Source: Chrysaora quinquecirrha (taxonomy: Eukaryota > Cnidaria > Scyphozoa > Semaeostomeae > Pelagiidae). Taken from it: DNA of 64,000 nt. Of the stretch, positions 34,370 to 45,754 are shown one piece after another; position 1 is the first letter of the stretch; each line of letters begins with the position of its first letter. Position numbers and translations under genes: made by a program. Where the stretch lies: the NCBI GenBank assembly GCA_014526335.1, contig JACTAT010000043.1:83168-147167 (forward strand). The letters are read 5' to 3'. Below the pieces are notes generated by a model. It saw only the letters and a list, made by a program, of their open reading frames with translations, had not been told where the DNA came from and ran no database searches.

Positions 34370-35410
34370 GACTGCTCTTCTAGAATCAAAGCATCATATA
34401 CATACAAGTACAAGAACAGTGAGAAGAAATCTTTAAAAAAGCTTGGTCTCACTAGAAAAAAGGCAAGAACACCTTTAACTCGTGTAATTGGCCAAGTAAT
34501 AACCGAAATAAAAGAGAGTGGGTCGTCACTTCGTTATAGAAGCAATCACCAACGTCTTATTGAAAAGGGCATCCAAACTGACAGAGACACAATCAGGATT
34601 TCTCTAAGCGTAATTGATCCAGTTGGAGTTCAACTTCGCTCAACGCACCAACTAAGAACAAGAAGGTATTATGCTAAGGGCCCAAATTAGGTCTGGCACA
34701 TCGATGGCAACGACAAGCTGAAGCCATTCGGTTTTTGCATTCATGGTTGTATTGACGGCTACAGCAGGCGAATATTATGGCTTGAAGTATCACCGTCTAA
34801 CAAAAATCCCCAGATTATAGCAAGATACTATATTAACTGTGTTAAATCGACAAAGGGTCTTCCCAGGAAAGTAAGAGGTGAACAATAAACAATAAACGTT
34901 CTCGTAGCTGGACTTCAACGGATTCTACGAAGAGGTGACACTGAAAGTTACGCAGGTTACTCCAGCTTTGCATACGGAAAATCCGTATCTAATCAGGGAA
35001 TCGAATGTTGGTGGTCACATCTAAAGAAATGCTCGATTGGCTGGTGGTGCAACTACTTCAAGAGCTTGCGGGACAGAAACAGATATGATGATAGTAACCC
35101 GATCCATGTAGAGTGCCTCAAGTTCTCCTTCTATGAAATAATACAGGATGAGTTGGATAGCGTCAAGGATAACTGGAATCACCATAAAATACGACCAAAT
35201 AAATACGCAGATGCTCCTCACGGTAAGCCTGAAATCTTATACTTTTTACCTGGAAGGCATGGAACAAGTGAATATAAGACCGTATGTTATCGCCAAGATT
35301 TAATGCTTGCAGAATCACTCACAGCAGATTTGTCGACATTTGGCTGCAGGGGGGCATTCTCGGAACAGGCATTGCTTGTCATGAGAGAGAACCAGAATTA
35401 TTATATTTAG
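34370..35410 (+). pseudogene. integrase-core transposase (IS3EU-like), inactivated
   Basis: The reading contains STRTVRRNL, then after a frameshift RVIGQVITEIKESGSSLRYR, RSTHQLRTRRYYAKGPN, VWHIDGNDKLKPFGFCIHGC, IDGYSRRILWLEVSPSNKNP, NQGIECWWSHLKKCSIGWW, HVECLKFSFYEIIQDEL and PHGKPEILYFLPGR. This is the rve-type domain with first catalytic D in WHIDG and final E in GIECWW. The middle acidic site, normally in a GTEN context, has become EQ-stop-TIN near 34885. A second stop lies at about 34690 (GPN-stop-VWH). The enzyme is therefore dead. Confidence 0.85.
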
Positions 35411-35810
35411 AGCTGGTAGATAAAATTACACAGATAGAGAATTAGAAATAAAATAAGACAACGACATATCATTGCTAAATTATTCACTAACCCCTTGATG
35501 TCCACCCCGAATAATTTGTTTGTTATGTTCAGTTTCAGTCAATATTTTTATACATGTTTTGGTTGATCGATTCACAATCGCTTCTACTATTTTTTTAACG
35601 GTGTTCGATGAATAAGCCTGTCTTCTTTTCAAAATAGATTCTTCATTTGTCAAACAAACGTCCAATTGTAGATTTTTGGTCCTGCGCATGTTCACATTAT
35701 TTTACATGAAGTTTTCTATTGCTTTCATTTTGGGCGACGCGCTGTACCTAATGGCTTGTACCCGTCGCCTTTTCCGCCATCTTGTCTTTCACATTGCATT
35801 CCAGTAGGTA

Positions 35811-36204
35811 CACACTTTTTTTTTTATAAGAATACCTTATTTTTTGCCGAGCCTCGATTATTCTTAAGCTTATTCGATTTTGAGCCTGAAAATATTCTTA
35901 AATTATTCTTAATCATCAATGTTGTAAATTGGCCTGAAGATCAAGAGAAATAAGTCAAATCTTTGTCATTTGTTACTTTATTAATAAAAAGAGTTACTGT
36001 ATCAAAGAGTCAGACAGGATGTATGCATTTCAAAACAAATACAGTTGCCTGACAATCACACTTATTGTGCAGTGTAAAAAACGCAGAGAAATAAAAATGA
36101 TCCTCGTCAAGCTTGAGCCTCAGATTATTCTTAAATAATTCTTAAATTTCAGCAATTTTGAGCCTGAATATTCTTATAGACTGTATTCTTATAAAAAAAG
36201 TGTG
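35811..36204. mobile_element. TA-flanked MITE, family M1, full copy
   Basis: Starts CACACTTTTTTTTTTATAAG and ends CTTATAAAAAAAGTGTG with TA on each side. Inner phrases GATTATTCTTAA and TTTTGAGCCTG recur in both orientations. It is nested within the integrase-type transposon. The sister copy is 40082-40494. Confidence 0.85.
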
Positions 36205-36261
36205 TAGAGAAGAGAGAGCAAGGTTCGAAACGCGCATTCTTGGCTTTGTTGTCGCGCCAAC

Positions 36262-36442
36262 AGAAGGGTATCTATTGCGCAATAGAAAAGGCTCTATTGC
36301 GCAATAAGAGGGTATTTATTGCGCAATAGAAGGGTGTTTATTGTGCAATAGAAGGATGTTTATTGCGCAATAGAAGGGGTCTCTATTGCGCAATAGAAGG
36401 GTCTCCATTGCGCAATAGAAGGGTGTTTATTGCGCAATAGGA
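36262..36442. repeat. right array of TATTGCGCAATA palindromes
   Basis: About eight copies of TATTGCGCAATAGAAGGGT-type units with 20-23 bp spacing, more than on the left. Copies alternate between TTTATTGCGCAATAG and CTATTGCGCAATAG forms. Confidence 0.9.
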
Positions 36443-36501
36443 ATAAAGACGAAATTTTTTGTTGAATTTTCGTTGGCTGCTATGGGGCACCATAAATGTC
36501 T

Positions 36502-37382
36502 GTTGAATCAAAGCTTTGAATCAGTTATGCGTTAATGACTTGATATGATAAAATAATTGCCCGTCTCTGTTGAAATCATTCGCGACAGACAAAGTTATCC
36601 TCCATCAATTACACAATAGAATGCCAGGTATCTCCCTTTTTCTCTAAAAATTGTAAATTTTAAGTATTTATCGATACAAATTTTGAAATCTCTTCACTAA
36701 AGCATTCCTTTTGGTGCCTTAGAAAGCAAGGTAAAACACCTCTGGTTGCATTGTTCCCAGGATTACGTCTTTTAGTAATTTTTCAAACTCTTCAGAACTT
36801 TTCAGATTCAGGTATGAAAGTCACTAGAAGAAGACAACATTTCACCCTCTTTCATTTAATTCTTGTTGCATTTTGATATCTTACTCTCAAGCACCGAATA
36901 ATCCGGGGGAGTGGTGGGAATAATCGGGGGGTTGGAAATATTGTTAAAATTTAATAAACGGGGGGGGGGGGTTTGAATAAACGGGGGGCTTGAAAATACA
37001 GAACCAATTGCTTAAGCATAACGGAAACTCGTATTAGTTATAGGAACATAAACACAAATAGCTAATTGGGAAGTTCGAGCATTGCATACGAAAAGTATCC
37101 AATTCAATGAAAGATCGAGTAAAGAAGAGACACAGCAAATAAAGCACACAGATATTACAAAATGATGAACTAATACCTCCTGGGCTTCCTATCATCCAGC
37201 AGCTGATGAAATAAGTCAGATTAAGATAAATGCAAATATTTTCTCTTGTGATATGAGACTGACTCGATCCCCCCTCCCGTGATTTCAATGTTCATTTGCA
37301 CCTAACAAGTTTTATCATTCAATAAACAAACAACATTCTTCGCAGACAGGAAAAGGGAGATGTTGCGTTGAGTAGGAAAAGC
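36502..37382. other. no recognised gene; G-rich homopolymer patch
   Basis: Near 36900-36990 are AATAATCGGGGGG and AATAAACGGGG-type phrases ending in a run of about a dozen G. A minus-strand open stretch near 36735-36840 has no known motif. Confidence 0.4.
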
Positions 37383-37599
37383 AATCTGGCGTTCCAAGTA
37401 TTTTGGTAGGCACTGTATTTCTCGTTTTGTAAGGATGTTTCAGGCCAACACAAGTTCGGCAGTAAAGTAAATAGGTTGAAGCTTACATGTCATGACTAGA
37501 AACAGCAAATGGTAGAAATCTCGTTTTGAAACATCCTTTCAAAACCATTGTTCAAAACGAGAACTACAATGCCTTCCAAAATTCTTGGAACGCCAGATT
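37383..37599. mobile_element. foldback MITE (217 bp)
   Basis: AATCTGGCGTTCCAAG at the left faces CTTGGAACGCCAGATT at the right. The arms continue as TTTTGG-AGGCA and TCTCGTTTTG, then GGATGTTTC facing GAAACATCC. There is no coding frame. Confidence 0.85.
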
Positions 37600-38119
37600 A
37601 CTGTGTGTTCTGTAAAACTAAGAAGACTAGTTATGCCTTTGTCAACAAATGGAACAAAAACTGACAAGAGTCACAGAAGTACTGAATAATACGCAGAAAT
37701 CGACCCGCGAACAGTATTACGCATTGATTTCCTGTATAAATGTAGTTTTTGCCACAGCTGCAAAACATTTCCTTACCAGTTGTGGTAGTAGACAAAAAAA
37801 GCTTTCTGGAACCAACGATGTTCTGGAACGATTTCTGGAACAAGCATTTTATGTACAGTTTAAACCAGCGAGTAGCTTTCGTCCTATGATGTTAGCTGTT
37901 GAACAAGAAAGATTGACCACATGTTTTCAGCTATATAAGAAAGATTGACTGACCACATGGCCGCACGAAGAGTAGGCAGTTTACTAATCTGTCTTACCCT
38001 CATTACGAATTCAGAGTTTAGTAATAAGGTTAATGTTTTTCGATCGGGTGGATGCGAATATTTTTTCACTATTAATGATAAAATTCTCCATCAATAGGCC
38101 TTACAATAAAAACATTAAC
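37600..38119. other. unassigned sequence with a 99-codon plus frame
   Basis: The plus frame 37649-37948 has no recognised motif. I see no continuation of the minus-strand host gene here, although a downstream exon would be expected. Confidence 0.3.
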
Positions 38120-38225
38120 CTTTGAAGAGAGCTTTCTTTACTTCTAAATTGTCTGGAACTGCTTCGAAAATGAAATCTACATCATCTACGGCATCTGATA
38201 ACACAGAGCATGTTGATATATTTTC
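38120..38225 (-). CDS. exon of 3-hydroxyacyl-CoA dehydrogenase-like gene (downstream of the two)
   Basis: Read on minus, a poly-T tract ending TAG precedes an exon coding ENISTCSVLSDAVDDVDFIF then EAVPDNLEVKKALFK and ending at an AAAG/GTTAATG donor. The phrases DAVDDVDFIFEAVPDNLEVK and KKALF are characteristic of the NAD-binding domain of 3-hydroxyacyl-CoA dehydrogenases, in the helix after the dinucleotide fold. Entry phase 0 matches the exit phase of the exon at 42709-42848. Length is 106 bp, exit phase 1. No later exon was found, so the gene is partial in the window or decayed. It could be a pseudogene, but no stop is present. Confidence 0.65.
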
Positions 38226-38880
38226 CTAAAAAAAAAACGACGCTCTGCGTTAGAATTTATGAACCAAAATACTGTGTGCCCTATATGAAACTGAGAAGAT
38301 AAGTTAAGATAATCTCATTTCTGCTATATTTAGTGCTAAATAAGACACAGGTGTTTTGCAGCTAGCAGATCTGTTACCTATTTGTGTCACTCTACCATCA
38401 ATTTAAGTCAAGTTAAATGATTATTAAAAAGTCAGTTTTCGCATAAAATGCAAATAGAATGCACTGATGTATATTAATTCTAGACTTATTACTCGAGTCC
38501 CAGTTATCGCAGGTACCATCTTTAATTGTTGTTGTTGTTGGAAAAATGCTCAAACTGGATCTCATAGCTTTTGCATGAAAAAAGCGGCCACTCTCCGCCA
38601 AAAAATTGGCGCTTACTTTGCTGCATTTTTACTGGCATGTTCATGTCCTCCCACTTTTGCATCGATTCGATTATTCGTCAGATCGTGCAATAGAATAAAA
38701 TCTAACCAATCAGTGAGTTGGAAAACGAAATGGCGAATGATACCTCCATCAAAACATTCGAATTCGGAAGACCTGTTTAATCTAAAACTGGCCGCTTTTG
38801 AACATTGTCAGGATATGAGTCTCGGTGTAGTTCAGATTTAGTGAGCGGAACTGAGACTCGTGTAATAAAACTTATATTCA
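38226..38880. other. intronic sequence, no separate gene seen
   Basis: A 124-codon plus frame at 38467-38841 has no recognisable motif and lies in the predicted intron of the minus-strand gene. Confidence 0.35.
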
Positions 38881-38884
38881 TTTT

Positions 38885-39275
38885 GTGAAATACGACGATA
38901 AAATAATAGACTTGCTTCCCAAGTCCCTAACTTTTGCTCACATTGAATTAAATTGATGTTTTTGTTGTTCACTACAGCCAAGGAGTTGTTTCCTTTTATC
39001 AGCCGCAGTGGCAGCTACCTCCGAAAAAATTGGCGCACCAATGAAAGAGCAGAATTTCGAAAAAAGCATTGGATTGGTTGATTTAGCGATTTCAGCCCAC
39101 AATGAGGAATTTGCGGTTTATTTTTCTGATAATGTGTTCCTAAAGGATTACATAAGAACATTGTGTTCAGCAATGGAGGGAAAACAACATCACAACTTTA
39201 ATGAAAGCAGCCAATTTGGGTACTGTATCTACTTGTTTGGAAACTTCAGGAAAGTATTTTTGCATTAAACACTGT
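38885..39275. repeat. dispersed repeat, copy A (with 43995-44310)
   Basis: GACTTGCTTCCCAAGTC, TTTTTGTTGTTCACTACAG, GTTTCCTTTTATCAG, AAAAAATTGGCGCACCAATG and the GGATTACATAAGA phrase all reappear in order near 44005-44190 with deletions. The 86-codon frame at 39008-39268 is not conserved in the other copy. Confidence 0.7.
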
Positions 39276-39299
39276 TGTGATAATCGCTTCAGGGGTGGA

Positions 39300-40080
39300 T
39301 CCAGCCCAAAATTTGGGTGGTGCATGATTTGGAGGTCTAAAATTTTTTACCCCAATGCAAATACGTACTAGGAAATATGTCTTTAGGCAAAGTTTTCAGG
39401 AAATAAATTCAAGTACTAGCGGTCCATAGGTTATGATAAAAGAAAAAACATGATAAATTCCGGTCATTAAAAATTGCTTTGTTATAATATAACAAGACAA
39501 TAATAACTGCAATAACTTGAAACAGAAATTAAATCAAAAGTACGATGATCTGACGTTTTTCTGTAATTTACAAGTTATCTTAAAAAATAAGCTATTATAA
39601 AGGCAGTGAAACCTCAAAAGGTGTGAAGTTCTGGACCTCGTCTTCTTGTTAAAATTTCAAGGTAATTGTTTTCCAAAGCCCAAAATTAATTGCAAGAGAC
39701 TCCTTACTAGAATTATTTTTGCAATAATTATATATTCGATATATTCAGATGCTGAATGTCAAAGGTAAACGACAAAAAAACACAGAGACTCAAATAAATA
39801 AGAATAGCTAGATACATAGCTATATACAGACAGTCAGAAGCTTGCAAAAATATATCTAGCTAGTTTGGAAGAGTCACTTGCATTTTAGGCATTCTGTCAT
39901 TTTAATTTATAAACCAATATAAGAAACAAATAGTTCTACAACATCAAACTAGAGACCTCTGTTTACTTGCAGCTCACCCAACTGCATAAAATTCTTCTGC
40001 TCCTCTGCCAAGTCATAGCTCCCTTGGCAGTTGCAGCACTGAATAGAGAGTTATCTATTCGGACAGACATCTCTAGGCCT
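39300..40080. other. no recognisable gene
   Basis: AT-rich intron-like sequence with nothing identifiable. Confidence 0.4.
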
Positions 40081-40081
40081 A

Positions 40082-40494
40082 CACACTTTTTTTATAAGAA
40101 TACCTAATTTTTTTGCCGAGACATTACTCTTAAGATTTTTCGATTTTGAGCCTAAAAATATTCTTCAATTATTCATAACTTACAATGTCACCATTTGGCA
40201 TGAAGATCAAGAGAAATAAATCAAATCTTTGTCATTTACAGTTTTATGATAAAAAGCCTAATCTAGAAGTACTATTTCAACTCTGTCAATCTCATAAAAC
40301 TAACATAGCCCGATGTGTTTTATACAACATATACAGAGCGATAATCACATTGTGTGCTTTGTGGAAAACCCAGAGAAATAAAATTATTGTCTTCTTCAAG
40401 CTTGAGCCTGGCGTTATTCTTCAATAATTCTTAAATTTCAGCCAATTTGAGCCTTCATATTATTATAGACTGTATTGTTATAAAAAAAGTTGTG
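40082..40494. mobile_element. TA-flanked MITE, family M1, full copy 2
   Basis: CACACTTTTTTTATAAGAAT at the start, GTTATAAAAAAAGTTGTG at the end, with TA at 40080-40081 and 40495-40496. Collinear with 35811-36204 across its length, including AGATCAAGAGAAATAA and GAGCCTG phrases. Confidence 0.85.
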
Positions 40495-40909
40495 TATTGT
40501 GAGTAGTTGCAGCTCCGAAAATTCGAGCGAGGTTGGACTGGAGCCGTACGTCTCATGCAAATGTAAAGCTCATGTCGAACATGTACCGCTCATGTCTAAT
40601 TTTCAAAAATAGTTTGAAAATAGAGAATGCAATGAAATATAGCAAAAGATAGCATCATAATATTATTAGATCCTCAGTGTACATATTCAGCATTATAGAT
40701 AATTGAAAGAGATATTTTCGGTTCACAACAAAGACACTACTGAAGGCTGATTCCCAATATCTAAGTATTATTTCTTTGAAATTTGTCAACAAATCTTTAC
40801 CAAGCTTGTATCAGAAAAGGAACTTGTAAAGATTTCGAATAATTTTTTAAATTTAGATTTTTTGTTGCCTCCGGTGTACGGCTCATGCAAGAAATGCTCC
40901 AACGTACGT

Positions 40910-41201
40910 CACATGTGGACTTGCCAAAGTCGTCTTTGATAAAATGAAGAGACGACTTGTATCGAACAGCTCCTCATCAATTATTCATAAGGCGTGTTGA
41001 CCTCGCTTAACCACAACGTTTGTAATATGAGCCAACCGCAAGAAATAAAAAACAAAATCAGTATCTTGTTAACTATTGGTCAAATATTCTGATCAAAGGT
41101 GCCGGCTCCCGGACCGAAGACCGTCCGCCTATAAAAGCTGTGAACTGTTCCGTACAAGTCGTCTCTTCATTTTATCAAAGACGATTGGACAAGTCCACGT
41201 G
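40910..41201. mobile_element. foldback MITE (about 292 bp)
   Basis: CACATGTGGACTTG and CAAGTCCACGTG close the element. Inside, GTCGTCTTTGATAAAATGAA and GAGACGACTTGTA face TACAAGTCGTCTC and TTCATTTTATCAAAGACGA. The centre is unique and has no gene. Confidence 0.85.
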
Positions 41202-41454
41202 ACATGCAAATAGCACATAATATGAAAAGTATACGCTGTATCAATGTAAGAAATGCAAAAATGCAGACATAACACAAAGGAAGGAAACCGCGGGATTGTG
41301 GGAAAACAATGAATGTTATTGTTGCTAATGAAAGCTAAGTTGGAAATATGCGTCCCTCAAGTCGCGGGAACACCTTGGAGACAATCGTTTCTTGCGGGAA
41401 TTCTATGTTTTAGGGCGGAATTCACGTTTTGGGCGAGGTTGAACTTTTGGCTAT

Positions 41455-42545
41455 CTGTAAAACATTTAGTGTTTAACGATGGAGTGGAATGCTGGAGTGG
41501 AATGATTCATATTGAATACGCTTATTATAGGATGTTTTTCAATAAAAAATACATCGAAATGCTCTTCGTAGTCTTCTGAACCTTTTTAACTCATAATATT
41601 GCTCAAATATACTAACAATTTCATGAGATTACTATCGCGCGATCAAAACAATTGAACTCAGACAGCTTCCAGACGCGAGTTTTTGGGTGAAAAATCTGTA
41701 AAACATGGAATGCTGATTTGGAATGGAATGGTCAGCTGGAATACGAAAAATCCCAGTTACAGAATCAAAGCGAGACTAAAACCAAATTGAGATCGCTCAA
41801 ACTAGCCCCCAGGCCCCGCGGTTTTTGATGAGCAACAATGAGAAAAAATTTCTGAAACTCTTGACCCCTTTAGTCGCAACATCGAAAACATTTTATCCAG
41901 TTTACCACACCAAACGTTGATAGTTTCAGTAGCTGACGTTAAAACTGCAGCTTGCATTTCACGTCAACTTGCATTTCAATGGGATCGAGTTAATGTGCAA
42001 GACATTGTTCTCAATTATTTCCTTGATGCTACAAGTGTTCTTATTTACATTAATGAGATAATTGAGATATGTCTGCCCGGCGGCTCGGCTTTTATCTGCA
42101 TTCTTAAAATTTGAAGGAAGATGTTAGAAGGCAGGGTTTTCTTGATACTCAAAAAGACGTTCATTTCGGAAATATTTATACAAAATTTACTGTTATGTCA
42201 ATTCAGAAGACCAAGAGGAAGACTTTGGTATAAATTTTGTCAAGATATGTCCCTTAATTTTCGTATTCCAGCTGACCATTCCATTCCACTCCAGCCCTGC
42301 ATGTTTTACAGATTTTTCATCCAAAATTTCGCGTCTGGAAGTTGTCTGGGATCAAATGTTTTGATCGCGATAGTGTTTTCATGAAATTGTTAGTATATTC
42401 TAGTAATATTATGAGATAAATAGGTTCAGAAGACTGCGAGAAGCATTTTGATGTATTTTTTATAGCAAAACATCCTATAATAAGCGTACTCCATATAAAT
42501 CATTCCACTCCACCATTCCACACTCCATGTTTTACAGATAGCCTT
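41455..42545. mobile_element. element with 290-bp inverted arms, family F3
   Basis: The left arm (41455-41760, with CGCTTATTATAGGATGTTTT, TCTTCTGAACC, AGCTTCCAGACGCGAG and GAAAAATCTGTAAAACATGG) is inverted at 42258-42545. The unique middle plus right arm (about 41940-42540) recurs in inverse orientation at 58470-59158. No credible protein is encoded. It lies in the predicted intron of the host dehydrogenase-like gene. Confidence 0.8.
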
Positions 42546-42708
42546 CGACTTTTCGATCACGCTCGTTTTAAACACATTATCAACTGACATTGCTACCTGA
42601 ATAAAAGGAAATTAAATTTCTTAATTAATAATTAAGTATAATTGGATAGTACAATACTTTGATATCTAACAAGTCATGCAGCATAAGCTTCCTTAATAAA
42701 AAACTTAC

Positions 42709-42848
42709 ATGGAATGCGACACAATGCTCTACCAAACCTTCTGTTTCAAGTTTCAGAATATGATCATTTAACACGTTTAGAAGTACATGCCGCCGATGAG
42801 GATCAGAATCGTAAACCTTCACCATATTTCCATGATATGCTAGCTCGC
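42709..42848 (-). CDS. exon of 3-hydroxyacyl-CoA dehydrogenase-like gene (upstream of the two)
   Basis: On minus, a GACGTTTCAG acceptor is followed by an exon coding GELAYHGNMVKVYDSDPHRR, HVLLNVLNDHILKLETEGLV and EHCVAFH, then a CAT/GTAAGT donor. GELAYHG-VKVYDSDP is the second half of the Rossmann dinucleotide-binding fold (the acidic D of YDSDP contacts NAD), as in 3-hydroxyacyl-CoA dehydrogenase. The exon is 140 bp, enters in phase 1 and leaves in phase 0, matching the exon at 38120-38225. The glycine-rich GxGxxG exon expected upstream was not located. Substrate and cellular compartment cannot be told from this fragment. Confidence 0.68.
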
Positions 42849-42929
42849 CTGAAACGTCATGGAAGATCACAGTTACTATTCAAGATTCATTTTTTTCTGC
42901 ACGAAGAACAAAAAATTATTTCCTGATAT

Positions 42930-43990
42930 TGGTTAAATAGGGTCAATTTCCCGTATAATACACACCAAGGGCTCGTATACGGTGAAGTTTACGACACTCG
43001 GTGAAGATACTATAAAATGTCAGCAACCCATTTTGGTATATAAAATTTGTATGCAGAGTTATAAGGAATAGCAAACAGAACACGAGGGGGGTTATTATTA
43101 GATTTCATGATTTTTATCATTTATGATGAAGAGGTCATACAATGGACTTGTCAAACCAAGAGAAAAATGCTCTAATTACGCATGTGCAAATCTACACGTG
43201 CGACATTTTGCATGAAAAACTATCATCGCGACCGTGAAAACAAAATTCGCACGTGCATAGCTTGAGGAGAGATGGTGTGGAATACTGATTTCATTGAAGA
43301 AGATTTCTTTGTTCCTCAGAACAAGCATTCCGCGTTGCAAAACCAGGTGAAAAATCACCATTATAGCGGCCGCTTTAGAAAAAGAAAAATGGAGCTTTAA
43401 GTAAAATGATATTTCAAACCTATCCTATAATTGAGTGAGTGAGTTGCAACATAACAAGTTATCTGATGATATCTGTAGACCTACCATACTGCCATAAAAC
43501 TAAACGATTTCCAAGAGATGTCAGTGGAAGTAATAATTGTGTGAATGAAGGGGAAACTACAGTAATTGGGAATTTCATACCGCATTGTCGGAAATTTTAT
43601 CGTTTTACATAAATCACATAGGCATTCTCTTAGGAGGGCTTATTCATTTCTTTGAATCCCGTACAAATTTTGCTCGCATTTTTCTTGCTGTCATATAGAT
43701 CTCATAAAAATCATTTTTGTTCAACTGGAATTTTGCATGCCTTTCCCTGGAGTAAAAGGCTCCTCAATTCCTTGTCTTTAACCTTTCTGAAGAGTGAGAT
43801 GCGCCCATCGGAGAAAGAAAAAACGAGAACAAAACTTCTATGTAGCTTCATTTTTTGCATCGAAAAGATTCCTAAAATCTTTTAAACCTGCACAATAGAC
43901 TGCCAAAGTTCGGTTCCACTTGAGCGCGCGCTCGAAGCGAACAGTCAAAGATCGCGCTTGATGTGTCGCCCTTCAAATTGACTTTCTGTG
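42930..43990. other. no recognised gene
   Basis: Intron-like or intergenic DNA. Short frames on both strands have no known motif, and I could not find the missing first exon of the dehydrogenase-like gene here. Confidence 0.35.
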
Positions 43991-43994
43991 TGAG

Positions 43995-44310
43995 CGCCAT
44001 CTAGACTTGCTTCTCAAGTCACTAACTTTCGTTCAAATTGAATTGTATTGATGATTTTGTTGTTCACTTCAGTCAGGGACTTGTTTCCTTTTATTATCTG
44101 AAAGTGGCATCTCGCTCCAAAAAATTGGCGCACCAATCAGACAGCAGTATTTTTCTGAAAATGTGACCCCAAGGATTACATGAGATAATTGGTCGGCAAT
44201 GAAGGGAAAACGTCATCACAGATTCGCAGAAAGCAACAAATTTGGTTTTGAATCTTCATGTCGGGAGACTTGAAGAAGGTCTTTTTGCATTCAACTTTTT
44301 GATAGTCGCT
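43995..44310. repeat. dispersed repeat, copy B
   Basis: Shorter, diverged version of 38885-39275 in the same orientation, missing the segment that corresponds to about 39060-39110. Confidence 0.65.
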
Positions 44311-44319
44311 TTGTAAATG

Positions 44320-45750
44320 GTCTCTACGCTGCTCACATTGGGTTTAGAAAAGAGAAGTTTTCTTCTGTTTTTGTACTGACATTTGGATTCATATTCACGG
44401 CAAGGCAAGCACAACACAGGCCGAAGAACTGATTTAAACCGGCAAACAATTGAATTAAATATATACGTATTTATATTGAACTTCAAATTAATTTTTTGTA
44501 TCATAAGAACTTTTGGTATATATCTTTCTGCTTGCAACAAGTGGATATTGATTCAGCGTTCTGACATTATATCTAAGGTTTGCAATATTTGCGCATTTAA
44601 ATTTTCTCTTAATCTGATTTTCTCAATTTTGAGCTTATGGGTTTTCGGTACATTTTACTGCTCTCAAATTTTACGAGTATACCTACTATATAATTGTAAT
44701 TTTATGTTACTTCTCCAACATAAATATTCACGAATCAAAGGTACGCATTTTACAGTAAAGCTGAATCGAAATCGAAAGTGTAGTGGCAAGCTTTTACACC
44801 GCCATTTGAGAACTGAATTATCTTGAAAAATACATTTTTGGTTTGTTAGAAGTAGCCCTCGTCAATCAGATTACCAAACTGTTAGCCTGTTAGGTGTTTA
44901 GTTAAAATAATTTTAAGAAGAATTGCAAATTTGTTGCTTTATTTTTCATGATTTTGGCGTCGTGCTGCAGTTTGCTCAAAACATTTTAAAGCAAGTCACC
45001 CTGACTCAAAATTGACATGATATGATGGTTTTTTTTCAGCAAGAGCAAAAACCGATGGGCTGTATACTTTCTTTCTGTTTTTCTTAAAAGTGACAGATTA
45101 ATAAGCATTTTTATATAAATTGGTTTCAAACATTTCTCAGCCAAGTCGAGTCGAGTTGGAAACACAGCAAAAAGTGAGATGAGGGAGACCTCTGTGAGGG
45201 GATGGGGTCGCCATATCTTTTGCCGAAGAGGATAATGGAAGCGAGGCAGCAAATTTCAATCCACTTTCGCTACACGAAAGGGAATGAGTCGGTAGTTTGA
45301 GCGTCCACCGATTCAATTCAATAGCGATAGCTACGACTCATGTAGTAAGTCTAAGCGCCATCCCCTACAAATAAAACTGCGAGCCAAATAGCTGCATGTC
45401 ACTTGCACGCCACGTGGCTGCTGTCATCTCTGAAAAGTGCTGTTGCTGCTTTTGCTAAAATGACAAAAAACTGGAAGAGGTAGAAATGGAGCTAATTATG
45501 TCACGTAAACCAGAAAAGACTATTTGAGGTAAGAGAGATATACAAAGAACGGAAGACAAAATGAGCATTTCTTTCTTTGGCCCTTCAAGCCAAAGTTGCC
45601 GATGACGAATTATTTTGTGCTGACGAGGAATTATTAAATGTTCCGCATGACTCTAACAAAATTTTGAAGATTTGCTTCAGTATGTTTCATCCAAATTAAT
45701 ACGTCGAAATTAATTCGACACGCAAAGTAAACTAAAAAAATCTGACTTCT
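44320..45750. other. no recognised gene
   Basis: Frames of up to 147 codons exist (44383-44826) but are rich in hydrophobic residues without family motifs. Nothing supported. Confidence 0.35.
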
Positions 45751-45754
45751 ACTG

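Larger units (their letters stand above)
32976..36494 (+). mobile_element. integrase-type DNA transposon with palindromic end arrays (3.5 kb)
   Basis: The ends ACGGTGCCCCATA and TATGGGGCACCAT are inverted, and AATGTCT occurs on both sides (32969-32975 and 36495-36501), a probable 7-8 bp target duplication. Next to each end lies a shared segment (GCCAACGAAAATTCAACAAA and inverse) followed by an array of TATTGCGCAATAGA-type units. Inside is a decayed transposase with an integrase fold, plus a nested MITE at 35811-36204. The protein type fits the IS3EU group of eukaryotic transposons; that assignment is inference. Confidence 0.8.

Noticed and set aside
36735..36840. Minus-strand stretch of about 33 codons as the next exon of the dehydrogenase-like gene
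   Set aside because: Its residues do not match the region expected after the NAD domain, and no acceptor in the right phase was seen.
37649..37948. 99-codon plus frame as a host gene
   Set aside because: No motif, no splice context, and it lies near the downstream side of a minus-strand gene; left unassigned.
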